Below, piece after piece: positions 33,139-47,060 of a stretch of DNA of 64,000 nt. The position numbers and the translations under genes were made by a program. The stretch is from Physcomitrium patens (Eukaryota; Streptophyta; Bryopsida; Funariales; Funariaceae): positions 11,408,627-11,472,626 of the forward strand of contig NC_037257.1 of assembly GCF_000002425.4 (NCBI RefSeq), in the 5' to 3' direction. The notes under the pieces were generated by a model. That model worked only from the letters and a program-made list of their open reading frames with translations, searched no databases and was not told the origin of the DNA. Numbering within the stretch: position 1 is the first letter of the stretch; each line of letters starts with the position of its first letter.

Positions 33139-36100
33139 GCATATCCATTGGAATCGATACATGGCAACTCCGAAGAGACGATTTGCGAAAGATGCTTTTT
33201 AATGCAGATCAAGGGAATCAACTGAGCGGGTACGGGTCGTCACCACGGAGACCCTCGCTTCCGCTCAATCCTCTGCTTAGTAACCAGAACCATCACGTAC
33301 GTATTCCAGTAAGTTTAACATCACCGTGCGTCAACGGAAGCGCTCCGTAGATGCTCTTCATATATAAGACCACATCTGCGCTCCGCAGATGCCCATTTAT
33401 CGTTCCATACGATACGCGACGGCGCGAAGAATTGTCAACTCACGTCGGTTTCTTGGGAGAGATGTCTGTTCATCTTGCTTTAGAGGCTCACGTGCTTGGC
33501 GGCGGTTTCTAAAATCCTGCGCACCTGCAAATCAGTTGCAGGTTGTAGTAAGTAGGTGTACAAGTGATGTCGCTGTGATCGAAGATTTGATCATAATTTT
33601 TCAAAGGGATCATGACCGACTGTCTCGGGTTTTCGAAGTCTTTGGAGCCGCATTAAGCAGCTAGGCTTTGGCACGACCAACCTTACGTGAGGCAGATTCA
33701 GTGTAGGCTTACTCCTCTCTGCTGTACCTTACTTTTTTGTGTGGGAAGTAGATGATTGCTTCCCATTGATGTACATCAATCACGCATGTTAACTCTAGTA
33801 AAAGAGTTCTACAACAATTTCCTGTTCATTAGGGTTGATACAGCTCACTGGCGGATGTGCCTGATGTCTGAAAGCTGACCTGTATTCTTGTTGATCTCAT
33901 CATGTGAGGTACTTATTGTCTCCTCCAGTTCTTTAACTGAATACGTAGCCCTCTTGAAACCTTAGCGGAGTTGTGTGGAACATTTCAGTTAGACCAAGAT
34001 TACCCCTGCCTGTGATATCCTCGATTTCGAGGACTTCGGAACTGCCCTTTCCGTCTCTTGCAGGAAAGGGCCAGGCTTGATTAAGTGGACTGCGTATTGC
34101 GGGGACATCGCAATACGCAAATGCGAACATCGTCAATAGATTGGATGACAAATTCCTAGATTTGGCGATGCTGTGGTCGATGTAAGACGAGGAACGTTAG
34201 CCCGTCTTTGTCGGAAGGTCTCTGACGTACTCAGTTAGTTGAATAGATTCCTCTTCGTAGTGTACGTCTGAAAGCTTACTTAACTCATACTCAGTAGTGA
34301 AGCATAAATGATGAGCAGACGGTCCTGCAAGTTGATCGGGTTCGGTGCGGCGATTGACAACTCGTAGTCCAGTAACTGGTCATTCCTCGATTCATGGCGA
34401 CAAGAACATATGCCACTTCATTCTCCAATGCCTAATTCAACCCCATGAAGTCTTCATTTTAAGCCTGTGTACTTTTACTATGAAAAACACATCTGGTAAA
34501 ATCTAGGGATATCCTTTCTCCCACCACCTCACGACCAGTCCATCAGTCTGTCCTATGACATCAGACCTGATATCTAAAGTGTTTCCAGCATAGAGCGCCA
34601 AAAGCCCTATCGACCTAGAAAACCAATGCAGCCTTAGTTAAGTGAGTTTGAGAGGGATCGGACGAACATGTGGGGATAACATTAAACGAACTCCGCACAT
34701 GTACTCCACCTGCCACTGATCACGTCAATATCGCGTGATGTGACGATGCGGACAACTTCTCTTCAATGCTGGAGATCTCCATCGAGACTCAGCACAAACT
34801 TTGTCGTCGGTCCCATGTAATCACCATCATGTGAACGAGCAAAGAACCGACCTAGTTTGGTGGTTTTCTTAATACTTTGCCTACCACATTGACATCCCGT
34901 TCCTATACTTTCTGCTCGCCAAGACAATCACCTTCTGCCCTAAATCGTAGACTGCCTCTATCTCAGTCATTTCCTATATCAATTTCCCAGACTGACGCAT
35001 CGTCTGCTCTAGCAGGCTTGTCAATTCTACTACCAACAACTCCCTCAATCATCCTCGTCTTTTCCTCGACCTTGACTCCAATCGCTTTTGGAAATGTCTG
35101 CATTGGAGCTTCGGCTTTGCTCATTGCAAGGGAATAGTTCTCACTACCTGCCATTATGACGAATGACGTTTCCTCGGCCAGGTCTTGGCTATTCCCATCA
35201 CTGTATCGGTCAATCCCGCGCCGAGCTACTTTTCCAGCACAATTGCACGCCCTGTAATTTTCCCCTTCTCAACTGCAAAATCACTCCCAATGCTCGCCTA
35301 CAATTTTTTACAACCACCTTTGTCCTACGATCCAAGACATCCTATCAGTTCTATCGTTACTTCCGATAAATGCAATCACAACACGATTATCCATCTTTCA
35401 ATGCGAATTAATTTCCTACATCCAGTCCACGGGATCTCAGCCTCAAAGAAAATTCGCCTGTCTTCAACCGAAAACAAAATCCTGCCAGCGACACCATGAC
35501 TTTCATCATTGGTGCCAGCGACACCATGACACAACTACCACAATGGCTGTGTCGCTCATAATCAGCACACTAAACCGTCTGCCATACTTCCCCTGTTCAG
35601 AAAGGTTCAACACGGCGTACTGTAGTGGAGTTTACACAATTCGGCCGTTATTAAGTCAATCTTTTTTTTTTCTCAGGTAGAATACTTCCTCCCACAGAAT
35701 TCAAAAACAACGGGATCAACATACCTGAGGAACGCCGCGCGATTAAAGCGCATCACGAAGGCCTAGAACGCGGATATGATGCGAGTGAGCACTAATTGTG
35801 TTCAGGGGAATCGAGGAGAGACCACAGATTCAAACCAGCTGCGAACACCTCCTCAAATTAATCAGTTCTGAAAACATCATGTGCACCATTTCATAGCTGC
35901 ACCGTTTTGAACAAATCCTGAGCCACCTGAACGTTTCAAATTTATGGAAACAGGCGGGAATAGATTTGAATGCTGAGGTTCTAGGCGCTTCCATAGCTTC
36001 CCATGTGAGGGACATTCGACTCTAACGGATTTGTTAGAGTTATTTATTTATTTATTGACACAAACTGAGTAAATCTGATGCTTACATTATGTACAAAAAT

Positions 36101-36290
36101 ATGTACCTTAATATCTTATTACAATGTAGATGTAAGGTCAAACTTGTTGAAAATCTAAATTACACTATTCTTTTATAATATCATGGCACTTTCATGCATT
36201 CATCTTAAACTTTTGCTTTGATTGTCAAATTAGATCTTACTTCAATTATATTTTTTTGCCATTAATGTTTTGTCCCACTTGTTGAGGAAG
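33139..36290. other. Island downstream of the KAI2-like gene, no gene supported
   Basis: The first few hundred bases should contain the 3' UTR. From 33,400 to 36,030 the base composition stays host-like, with several short frames (33,389-33,664 plus; 34,963-35,154 minus; 34,877-35,137 plus), none recognisable. The stretch 34,700-35,400 has long open pieces on the minus strand in more than one frame and may be a decayed gene or element. An 18-bp direct repeat lies at 35,483-35,530. After 36,030 the sequence becomes AT-rich up to element G. Confidence 0.4.
35483..35530. repeat. Short direct repeat
   Basis: TGCCAGCGACACCATGAC occurs at 35,483-35,500 and again at 35,513-35,530, exactly, 30 bp apart. 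Probably a small local duplication. Confidence 0.8.
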
Positions 36291-36793
36291 TGAAATAGGA
36301 CCAGACTATCTCAAAAATCCAAGATCCTTCTAATCCATAGCAACACAAAGCTTCATCACAAAATAAGACAAATTAGACCAGAACAAAACTAAATGGAACT
36401 AAAAAAATAGGACATGAAAAACAAAAGTGAGCAAATGGAAATAGAATAGAACAAAACTGAATAGAAAGATGCAAAACCAAATTTTACTAAGAGAAAAGGT
36501 CCAAAAGCCATACTTAATCAAATGCCCCAAAAGGCCTTAGCTAATCCTATTTATACCTTGTCCTATCACCTTAGACTTTTTAAAATATTCCTAAGTGGTA
36601 GGCTCTACCTAGATAATCACCTTACACTCCTTTTCTAGAAGGTTTTATAATGCCTCCTATCTAAATAACCATCCTAAATTATTTCTAGAATGTTCCATAG
36701 TGGATCATACCTGGTTCACTAACCTAATCTCAATTCTAAAAAGTTCTATGGTTCTAACTATCTATATAATTATCTTATCTATACCGTGTTACA
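36291..36793 (-). repeat. 3' LTR of element G
   Basis: On the minus strand it starts TGTAACACGG at 36,793 and ends TTTCA at 36,291. It matches 41,401-41,891 along its length with many differences. Confidence 0.82.
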
Positions 36794-37149
36794 GTTAATT
36801 CTTCTCTACTAATGCAGAATGTCCTTGTTTTGCTTTCAATGGTATCTCCAAATTGTCTCTTGGCAATAGGTGAGGTTTTGTGCAAGTTTCCACATTGTAT
36901 TGTGAATGAAATAACCTTTCCAAAGAACTTTGTACTGAAGTTGTCAATGTCCATTTCCACAACAAAGGTAGCGATGCTCCAAAATGTTGTCCACTTCATA
37001 TTCTTATTGGTCATCAACTACAACTGGTAGTGGTGGTGGTTGGTGTCAATCCGGAAAGCACTTTGGCTCGTTATAAAATTCCTTCAATAGTGAAACACAA
37101 AAGACTAGATGGACCCAAATATGTGGTGGAAGTTTGAGGCGGTATGTGA

Positions 37150-39900
37150 CATCAGAAATTATTGTAGAAATGCAGAAAGGTCCAAGCCATTGAGGTATTA
37201 GTTTATGGATTTAGGTTGTTGTAGCAAGTAGTAAGTTGGTGTTGGAAAGTAACACTTGATCACCTTCCTAGAAGGTCTTGTATTGCTGATGGTTATTCTC
37301 ATATTGCTTCTATTGATTTTGTGCAATAAAGAGGCGGTGCCATGCTTTTTATAAGGCAGTTGTAAGCCGTTGTATAAATTCCTCCATTGTCGGGTTGTTG
37401 GTGTCAATGGAATGATAGAGAGTTACTGGTGTAATTGGATGCTAACTTGTATTAAAAAAAATAGTGAATGACTAGCACTTACTTAAATATTATCATTATA
37501 AGTAAATTCTAAAGGTGTCAAGTATTCATCCTAATCATTATGATGAACCACCACAAATGCCCACGGCATATCCTCCAAGGTTTGATTTGTATGCTCTGTT
37601 TATCCATTTGTTTGGAAATAGAAGGTTGTAGATATAATAAGTTGTGTACCTAGTAGCTTAAATAAGGCTTGCCAAAAACTTCTCGTGAAGAATGGATCCC
37701 GATTTGAAATGATAATACAAGGTAATCTATGATAACAAAAGATGGTATCAAAGAAGACTTGTGTAAGCATTGGGACATCAATATCTGAGCGTACTATGAT
37801 CAAGTAAAGCTACTTCGAGAGTTGATTCACAAAGATGACAACCACAGTATGATTATGAGGCATTTGTGGCAAACATATAATAAAATCCATAATCACTTGC
37901 TTCCAATATGTCGTTGATAGCAAAATTGGCTCCAATAGTTTAAGAAACACTGCATTATATATTTTATTATGATGACATGACTTGTAAGAATGTATAAAGG
38001 TTCAAACATCACAATCTAAACTTACCCAAAACCATGTCCTTGAGATTCATTCTAGAGTCTTTTTTCATCTCAGATGTTCAGATATTAGAATGTCATGTCC
38101 TTCCTAAATTATGCGTGTCTGGAGTTTAGCATTGTCAGATACATAAGTTTGCTTCGTAGAATAGAGCAAGATATCACTAAGAGTGTAATCTTGATATTAT
38201 ATATCACCTACCTTTAGCCAATTGCTAATCATCTTGAAATAAGCATCTCGATGCGTAGCTTCTTCATATTCTGCCTCTTTGGTTAGATCTAAAATGATAC
38301 TATTAATGGTAGCAACTTCTACCTTATCTCTTATTTTGTCCTTCAAGTTTGGTCTCTATGATAAGTTGTCTGGTACAATATGTTATCACCCTTGCTTATA
38401 TTCAAGCTAAATATAAAAAAACTGCAAGTATTCTTCTCAATGATGATGCCATGATTTCATATTTTCTAGATACAAACTATGTAACAAAGGTTGATGGTCA
38501 ATCCAAACAACCGATGGCTTCCCCAACAGATAGTGTCACCACATCTTTGTGGCATGTACAATCGCTAATTGCTCTCAATCACGTGTAGAGTAATTGCGCT
38601 CTACCCTTCTGAGCTTGCGTGATTCATAAGCTATAGATTGAAGACTCCTACCAAAGTCTTGTTTAAGGACTACTCTAATAGCAAAGTTGGAAGCATCAAT
38701 GTCAAATATATAAGGAAGATTAGGATTTATGATTGCAATATTAGAGCAATAATGATTACTTCCTTCAACTTATCAAAGGCATTTTGCTGCTCTAATTTCC
38801 ATTCAAATAAAGCACCTTTCTCCAATAGGTTTATTAATGAGGCAACAATGTGAGCAAATTACCAAAAAAAATGACGATAGTATCTAGTAAGGTTTAAAAA
38901 TGAGCAAACTTCAGTAGCATCATTGGGGGTTGGTCAATCCTCTACTGCTTTCATATTATCTCGCTCTCTATGCATGCCTTTGGAAGATACCACATGTCCC
39001 AAAAAAGTGACTTTCGACTTCCAAAATTCACATTTTGATTACTTGTAATAGAAGTGATTATATTACAGCCAACGTAATACTTCTCATAGGTGTTGTTCAT
39101 GCTCTTCAAATATTTTACTATATGCAAGGTTATTATCAATGAAGATAACTACATACTTATCCAAAAGGTCTTGAAATAATCTGTTCATGTGATCCATAAA
39201 AGAAGTTGGAGCATTGGTGAGGCCAAAGGATAAAACCAACCATTTGAAATGTCTATAGTGCATACAAAATATTGTCTTTTTCACATCCTTTCATGCAATA
39301 GGTGTTTGCCAATAGCCGCTCTAAAGATCCATTTTACTAAAGATGGTCGCACCTCAAAGTTGATCAAGAAGATTATCCACACGTAGAAGTGGATATGCAT
39401 TTTTAACAATTTTTTTATTGAAGCTTCAATAGTTGATGCAAAGACAAAGTCCACCATCTTTCTTGGATGCAAAGAATACAAGTCCTCCTTATAGTAATTT
39501 ACTTTCTCAAATGAAGCCTTTCTCTAAGAGTTTGTCTAGTGTCTCTCGTAGCTATTTAAGTTTTTTTAGTACTAAATGATAAATTAGTTGATTTGCTGAT
39601 TTGGCTCCAAGCAATAGTTCTATTTGAAAGAAGGCACCTCAATCAAGAAGTATGCTATTAGATAGATTGGTTGAAAAGACATTGTGATATTCTCATACAA
39701 GTTGCTTCGTTTATTTTACTTCTTTGATTGTCTTTCCTACCATTGATGCAAGATTTGAAACCACCATATATATCAAATGCTCATGCTATATTTGCTTCTT
39801 CATAAAGGTCGTCCATATGAGTAAGTCTTTGGTTGCAGATTGTCTTTCTTCTTCATTCAATGCAAAGATGCAAAAAATCATCTTACGTCCTTTATCTTTA
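37150..39900 (-). pseudogene. RT, RNase H and integrase relic of element G
   Basis: Readable minus-strand pieces: RT at 39,084-39,284 (FKWLVLSFGLTNAPTSFMDHMNRLF, VVIFIDNNLAYSK), with RNase H beyond it; integrase core at 37,600-37,803 (DTIFCYHRLP, ISNRDPFFTRSFWQALFKLLG); and near 37,050-37,200 a piece resembling the LGPFxI...VSLLK end of Gypsy integrases. It is an interrupted fossil. Confidence 0.78.
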
Positions 39901-40449
39901 AAAGAAATTATCCTTGCTATCTAATCAACTTACTTATTTTCTATTTTTAGTAACAATATACTAAGAATAATATTATATCTTAGCTTTGTCACCTTGAATC
40001 TCTTTCTTAAGATATAAGCATCTATCAATCTTAAGGTTTTTTCTTCACACATTTCACTCAATACGTTCTTTTAATTATCTGCAAGATATATACTTCTTCC
40101 CTTCATTGCTTTAGTTTTAATTCAAAGCTGGTCGGCAATTTTAATTGAGATGTAATTTTTTGTAGAGCTACAATCTACAAACACTTGACATGATTGTGTT
40201 CTTAGTAGGTCCATTAAATGTACTAGTCGACTCTTTTTATAGTTGTTTGAGGCTATGCTATTTGTCTTTGAGAGACAATAGCTATCTCTAGTATTAGCTT
40301 TTAATGTCTTTATTGGAGAGCCCTATTTTCTTGCTGTGATTCATTATTGACTTAGTGAGTTTCTAGACTATGAACTCGCCTTATCTTGCTCATACTTGAA
40401 TTTTGATGTTTTGGACAACCTCCAATCTCATGGCTTGGCTCTCTATAAT

Positions 40450-41230
40450 AGAAACACAATCTCTTTTGTACCAATATTTATCGTGATTGTAATATTAATG
40501 ATCCTTGTAAGGCATCAATCTCCATTGGCGTTGGTTGTTGTGTCATAGTATTAGACAATAGCATAGGACTTTGTACTATAAGTTGTCCTCCACAATTTTT
40601 GAAATTTATAACATCGACCTTCTTTATAATCTGAATTGCCTCTTCAAATGTTTGTGGATTCTTTAGTTCCACTTCTCCCTAATCCTAAGTTTCAAATCTC
40701 ATAAGAACCAATCCATCATCTCTGCCTCTAAAACATTCTCAATTTAGAGACATAGAAATTTGAATCAAGAGACATAATCTTGCACTGACCTAGCTTGTGT
40801 AAGATTTGCCAACTGATCGCATGATATCTTTTCCCCATTGATGTACCAAAATTGATTCCTAAACTCAGTCTCAAACTCCTCCCAGTCACAAAATCCACCT
40901 TGAGCTTGATAACTTTGAACTCGATGTTGCCACCAAATGGTTGCCGCATCTCTTAAATAGCTGGCTGCATATATAATTTTTTTAGTGGTATTTGCTCCAA
41001 ATAATTGAAAGTATTGTTGCATATTGAAGAGCCATTAACATACATCTTCTTGTCTTGAAGTTTTAGAATATGTACTAGGCTTACTCAATTTCAACTTAGT
41101 AGATGTCGACTTCCTTGTCCTCGAGGCTTCTATTTGCTCTTGCAAAGTAGCTATCTCGCCTAAGAAGTGTTGTCTTTGTACCTCCATCTGGGTTTGCTTT
41201 GCCATATCTCACATATTATAATTTCTCTGT
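40450..41230 (-). pseudogene. gag relic of element G
   Basis: At 40,765-41,022 the minus strand reads AASYLRDAATIWWQHRVQS and WEEFETEFRNQF, the core of the retrotransposon Gag capsid domain. At 40,478-40,672 it reads PQTFEEAIQIIKKVD, the capsid C-terminal part. It is a broken fossil from a lineage clearly different from element A. Confidence 0.75.
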
Positions 41231-41400
41231 TTGACTCTACTATTGTAATATCTTTTCACCTTCCAATTGACTTTTTAAGAGTAGCTCGCAGTGGCATCAA
41301 CACAATACCTAGTGTATCCACAACAACTGACCTTTGACTAAATTGATGACTATTGACATACTACTAAAAGTAAACAGTCTAACACTCGCTTTGATATCAA

Positions 41401-41891
41401 TGATACAAGTCCAGACTATCTCAAAAATCCAAGATCCTTCTAATCTACAGCAACATTAAGCCTCATCACAAAATAGGACTGAACAAATCAGAAAAAAATT
41501 AAACAAAATAGGACATGAAAGACAAAACTGAGCAAACAAAAATAAAATAAAATAAAATTGAATAGAAACATGCAAAACCAAATTTTACTAAGAAAAAAGA
41601 TCCAAAGCTATACTTGATCAAATGCTCCAAAAGGCCTTGGCGAGTCCTATTTATACCTTGTCCTATTACCTTGAGCTTTTTAGAATGTTTCTAGATAAAA
41701 GATCCTACCTATATAAATGCCCTAAGCCTTTTTTAGAAGGTTCTATGGTAGGCTCCACCTAAATAACTGCCCTAAATTCTTTTTAGAATATTCCACGACG
41801 GGTCTTATCTAGTCCACTAACCTAACTTCAATTCTAGAAACTTCTATGGTTCTAACTATGTATACAATTATCTTATCTATACCATGTTATA
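41401..41891 (-). repeat. 5' LTR of element G
   Basis: 491 bp. Its inner edge abuts the decayed primer-binding site at about 41,389-41,400. Confidence 0.82.
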
Positions 41892-41896
41892 AGAAG

Positions 41897-42185
41897 ATTA
41901 CCTTCTATCACTTTATTGATTTATTTATATATTTATTTTTTATCATCTAAAATATTATCTTGTTGTTTGTACTTTTTTTTATAAGATTTGGCCATATTTC
42001 ATTAATTTTAAGCATATTATATTTCTACTATGGAAGTCATTTTATACTTCAAATTTAAATAAAATTTTATATTATTAGATCTATATTATTTACATGGACA
42101 AATTTTGTATCAAAAATCACATGAAGAAAATAATAATCAAAACTAAAATGATTGTTATCCACTCAAGAAGTCTATACCTACTTGT
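41897..42185. other. AT-rich spacer between element G and the solo LTR
   Basis: No coding motif or repeat end seen. Confidence 0.5.
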
Positions 42186-42732
42186 TGTCACAAACATACA
42201 CATGTAAAATAATAACTACCTATATGGTTAAATAAATATAAGTAAAAGTAGATCAATTCTATAATATCTTCTATAGAAGCTTCCTAGAATCTTCATAGAT
42301 GCTACTCTAACTTTATAGGTATCTATAATTGACTTTTTAGATTAGAAACGTGGTCACCAAGTTGGCCATGTGCCACATATATTGATAGCTTGAGGAACAA
42401 GCTAACTATATGGCCCACACATAGAAAACTTGCTTTGTAAGCTAAGGCATGTATTTTGCAAAGTCAACACATATTAGAGATTTTATAGGACATTGCCACA
42501 CAACTCTTAGTTAGATAGTATATATAGAGGTAAGAATGAAGCCCTCTTTACTCTTGTCAATTTCTTTCTTGCTTCTAGTGTAGATTTAAGAGTCTCTAGT
42601 TTCCTTGTCTTTTGGTAATAGCCATTCTACTTTCTTTTTAATATACATACTACTTTATTGTTATTTTTTCACTTTTCTTTTGATACAGATTTTTTTGGTT
42701 TATGCATCTTCTTCTAGTTCATATCTTTGATA
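42186..42732 (+). mobile_element. Solo LTR of the RLG1-like family
   Basis: 547 bp, starting TGTCAC and ending TTTGATA, with the perfect target duplication CTTGT on each side (42,181-42,185 and 42,733-42,737). No internal sequence adjoins it, so it is the product of recombination between the two LTRs of a former full copy. It is closest to the LTRs of element C. A fossil. Confidence 0.9.
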
Positions 42733-43209
42733 CTTGTGGATGATATCTAGTAAAATAATCCAATGGCATAGCATTAGTGGATCAATAAACAACGAGATAA
42801 TGAATTACAACAATGTTGTTAGATTTAATGAGAACACATCAAGATAGAAGAATATTTAAGGATTGAGAGAAACATAATAAAATAGTCAAGAATTAACATA
42901 ATGCTTAGTTAGTTCCAAGCAGTAGCATCACAAGGTAAAATAGTGTTGAGCCAAAGTCATGTGATTTGAACTAAATTAATAAACAAAGATTTAATTTTTT
43001 AATCATTATATATATTATATCTAATTTTATAGAATATTCTCTCATGCTTGCTTGTAATTCCAAAAGCCCAAATAACAATGATAAAACTTATACAAAGATA
43101 ATTTGTTTCTAAGAAAAAGCCTCTTACATCTATTATTTTTGGAACTAGACATTAATTTATATACAAAAGAGGTGGTGTAATTCTAGATCTAATTGACTTA
43201 TGTCCTTTT

Positions 43210-43211
<2 letters not shown>

Positions 43212-43261
<50 letters not shown>
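43212..43261. repeat. (TA)n microsatellite
   Basis: About 25 uninterrupted TA dinucleotides. Confidence 0.9.
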
Positions 43262-43263
<2 letters not shown>

Positions 43264-46200
43264 TATGGATAAGAAATAAAAAAAAATCAATATTTGAGCT
43301 AATGTACTCCTTTTATATGTTTATAATCACTCTACTAAATGCTTTGAATCCAAACCATATATCTTACTAATTAAATAAAAATTATGGTTCCATAATTGTA
43401 TTTTTTATAATAGTTAGATTTAGCTTTAATTAATTCTTATTAATTATTAATTATCAATTTTAATTATATAGATTATTAGTTTTGTACTTGTAGACCAATA
43501 ATTCAAATTAAGTTCAAATGTTGGTTCATTAATAAGACTAAAGAATAATTTTATATTTCTTTTGCCTAATCTTTTGGATTTTAATTTTAGAACATATTGA
43601 ATAATTTTTTTAAATCTTCCATTTAGTTGGTTTAAATCTTGTCATTTGATTGTTTAGATGATTTTTTTGAATTAATTAAAAGATTTTTGTCAAAATATAA
43701 TATTTTTAATTAAGTAACAATCTAATACAATTTAATCTTAGTAGATCTAGACAATATAAATCAAAGATCTTCTACATTTAATATGTTAAGAAAAAAATTG
43801 AAGAAAAAATATAATAATATTTTTAATTTTTTAATTTTTTAGAGTCTAATCCAATTATATATTTTAGAAGGTGTGATTTATTTTGATCATGTTGTACTAA
43901 AATCTAATAAGAAATTAAATGATAACTTTGTACAAGTATGCATCTTAAATAGATATTCTATAAGATTACCTAAAATTATATTAAAATTCTAAATAATTCA
44001 AATTATTGAAAAAATATTTAATTTTTTCAAGTCTTTTAAAAATGTAGCAAAGTTGCTTTAATAGAATTAATAAGAGTGTTCATAAAAAGAAAAACTGGAT
44101 CTCTCCAAAAAAATCTATTCTAAACTTCATAAGCATTTATTGCATCTTTAATGTCAATAAGTCATAAGACTTATTTTTACTTAGATTTTTAATATGTATA
44201 CTAAATAACTTTGGAATGGATCAAAAATAATATATTATCTTCAAAATGATTTATTTTTTGTAGCTTTGATTTTATAAATTACCTTCAAGGAGCTAGTCTA
44301 AATAACAAGAAAGAAATCTATAGAAAAAAAAAGAATATGATATTTTTTTATAATTGAAATTCTAATTATATTAAAAATTTTGAAATAATAAAAGTGTAAT
44401 TTTATTTTAATTTAATTAATTAAAAATCAATAAATATCTGGAGTTTGTAGAGATAATCAAAAGAAGTACCTAAAAGTTTGTTTAAGTTATTAGAAGAAGC
44501 TCAAGTCTATCCATATATATATTAAATTAGATTATTAGATCATATTATTTAAAAAAAGTACATTGATTTTTCTTCTTTAATTATAAAGGAAGAATCATTG
44601 TCAGATCAATATATAATTTATTGATCTAAACTTCAAGAAATATCATTATCTTGTAGTTTTACTATCTTAGAAATTTTCTTAAAATATCCTTGTTGAATTC
44701 TTTTTATAATAATAAATAAAGAAGATATAAGATGACAACCTTCTTGCTTATTACTTTCAATTAGAGAATTACTAGGTAAAGGTTATTTTTAACCTTATAT
44801 CACGATTTATTCCTAATTTTTTTTAAAATATATAAAAGATCATTGAATATTTATTTTTTTATAAATTTAAAGATAATTCTTTATAATAATATTCTATAGG
44901 CTTTTTAAAAAATATATTTTGAAGAAAAGTAAGGATTATTTAGAGGACTTGGCCAAATCAATAATAGCTTAAATAATCAACCTGTTATTAAGAATAAAAC
45001 ACAAAAATAGAAATAAATTTTGATTTCAATGGATTATATTAATAAGTACTCATTATATCATTTTATGCCATATTATTTATAAAATTTATATGAAATATCA
45101 AATAAATTAATTAAATATCAATAATTAACTTTATATAGCTATAAAAAAATTTACTTAGCAAAGAATAATAAGACATATCTTTTAATCATACATAATTAAC
45201 TTGACATAGCTACTATAATTTTTTCTATTAGTAAAAAGTTTTATATATAATTTTACAAAATATTAAAAATTTATATATTATGGATTTTATCTTATGCCTT
45301 TATAGCTAATAAAATAATATTAATCAAAATATTTATATTTAAATTTATATTTTATATTAAAAATTCTTTTATAACCTTAATAGGATCACAAATAGATAAA
45401 GATGAGTTAAGATAGGTAAATAACATTATGGTCACATTTGAAGAAAAATTTAGAATAGATTTTTTCTACAAAATAATAAGATTTAATATACAAAGCACAA
45501 AAACAAGATCTTATGGCAAATGAAGGTTCTTCTTGAAGATTAAAAGGTGTGATATAAGAACTGCCTTTAAGACAATTTCAGTAATATAAATCTTTTAACA
45601 ACTATAATCTAAACAAGACCTATTAAAAAGAATCAAAGTCAAGATTTTTTGGACAACAATAATTTTAGGATAACAAAGATAATACTTAGTTTGGATTCAT
45701 ATCTAGTATTTAACATTTTATTTATAATCATTTTTTGGTTGTTATATAGATATACAACACTACTTTTTACTGATTAAGTTTTATATTACTTTAATAGTAA
45801 AATTAAAATATAAAAAATTATATACTTATGGAGGTATTAAAAGTTGGAAAATTTAGATTAGTTTGAATTTCTTAAATATCTAAAGATTCAAAAGTTGGAT
45901 CAAATTAAAATACAATACTTCAATAGAAGATGTTAACATTAATTTTTATACTGATTTTGAGCAAAATTTAACAATTGAATTAGAAGATTTAGTTCCTTCA
46001 TCAAAATTAGAGAAGGCAAAACAACAATACTATAGGTTATATTAGAAGATCCATCAGTTTTTAAATTTAATATGTTTAAAGTTTTACAAATACTTAAATC
46101 ACTATAAAAGATAAAATATGAAAATTTCAAAACTAATCTAACTATTTCTTTAATAGATATGTCTTATTATTCTTTACTAGGTATAATTTAGAATATTTTA

Positions 46201-47013
46201 GAGTTTTTTAAGATTTAGGAAATTTTAGAACATAATATTTTTTGGAGGATTAAGTTGTAAAGAAGAGAGTTTTTAGTACTTTATTTTTGGTACTAAAAAA
46301 TAATTGTGAGACATATAATTGGTATATTTTAAAATAAGACTACTTAATTTAAAAATTTCTTTGCTTATTTTAAAATATTTTTTAAAAATGTTAAAACTTC
46401 ATTTTTATATTTTTTATTTGCTTGAATCTTTATATTCTCTATTCTATGTCATTTTTATTTCTTATTGAAGAATTTGAAAACGAAAATTAATAATCATTTA
46501 TTTATTTATTATGAATTTTCAATCTATCTATGTTACAAATTATATTTACAGTTTGTAAACATGTAACCAAAACAATATTTACCAAATAAGAATATGATTA
46601 TTATCTATTAAGATTAGTTTATGCTTTTTCTTATTGATAGAATTATCACCAATAATTTCTTCAATTTAAAAAGCTAAATACTATGCAACAATGTTAAACT
46701 CGTTTAGAATATTTCTTTATATGATTCATGTTGATATTTTAAGAACCTCCATTTTCAAAGATTTTGTTTATACTCAAAATTGTTTTAGAATCAAACAATG
46801 GATTCTATGATTGAATAACATATCTATTCCTAGTAATCTTGTATGCTAATAGTATTTAAATCTTTAAAACAATTTCATTAATGGAGGATTTCAGAAAAAT
46901 ATCTTCTCTTAATTTGTTTGCTCACCAACAAGGACTCTTTAACTGTTATTTCTAATTCACTACGCCAAAAACTGAATTTTTTTAGAAGAAACTTCTTTCC
47001 AATAAAATAACAA

Positions 47014-47016
<3 letters not shown>

Positions 47017-47057
<41 letters not shown>
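47017..47057. repeat. (TA)n microsatellite
   Basis: About 20 uninterrupted TA dinucleotides. Confidence 0.9.

Positions 47058-47060
<3 letters not shown>

Larger units (their letters stand above)
36291..41891 (-). mobile_element. Element G: old Ty3/Gypsy element of a second family
   Basis: Minus-strand element of 5.6 kb. LTRs are 36,291-36,793 (3', 503 bp) and 41,401-41,891 (5', 491 bp). The flanks GGAAG (36,286-36,290) and AGAAG (41,892-41,896) fit an aged target duplication. Next to the 5' LTR the minus strand reads TGATATCAAAGC, a decayed initiator-Met tRNA primer site, unlike the RLG1-type copies. Parts right to left: gag, protease, reverse transcriptase, RNase H, integrase. No chromodomain is obvious. 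It is broken in dozens of places. Confidence 0.85.

Noticed and set aside
33389-33664. A 91-codon plus-strand frame after the KAI2-like gene with TATATAAG at 33,361-33,368
   Set aside because: The ATG lies only 28 bp after the TATA box, so RNA started there would begin at or after the ATG. The protein has no recognisable feature.
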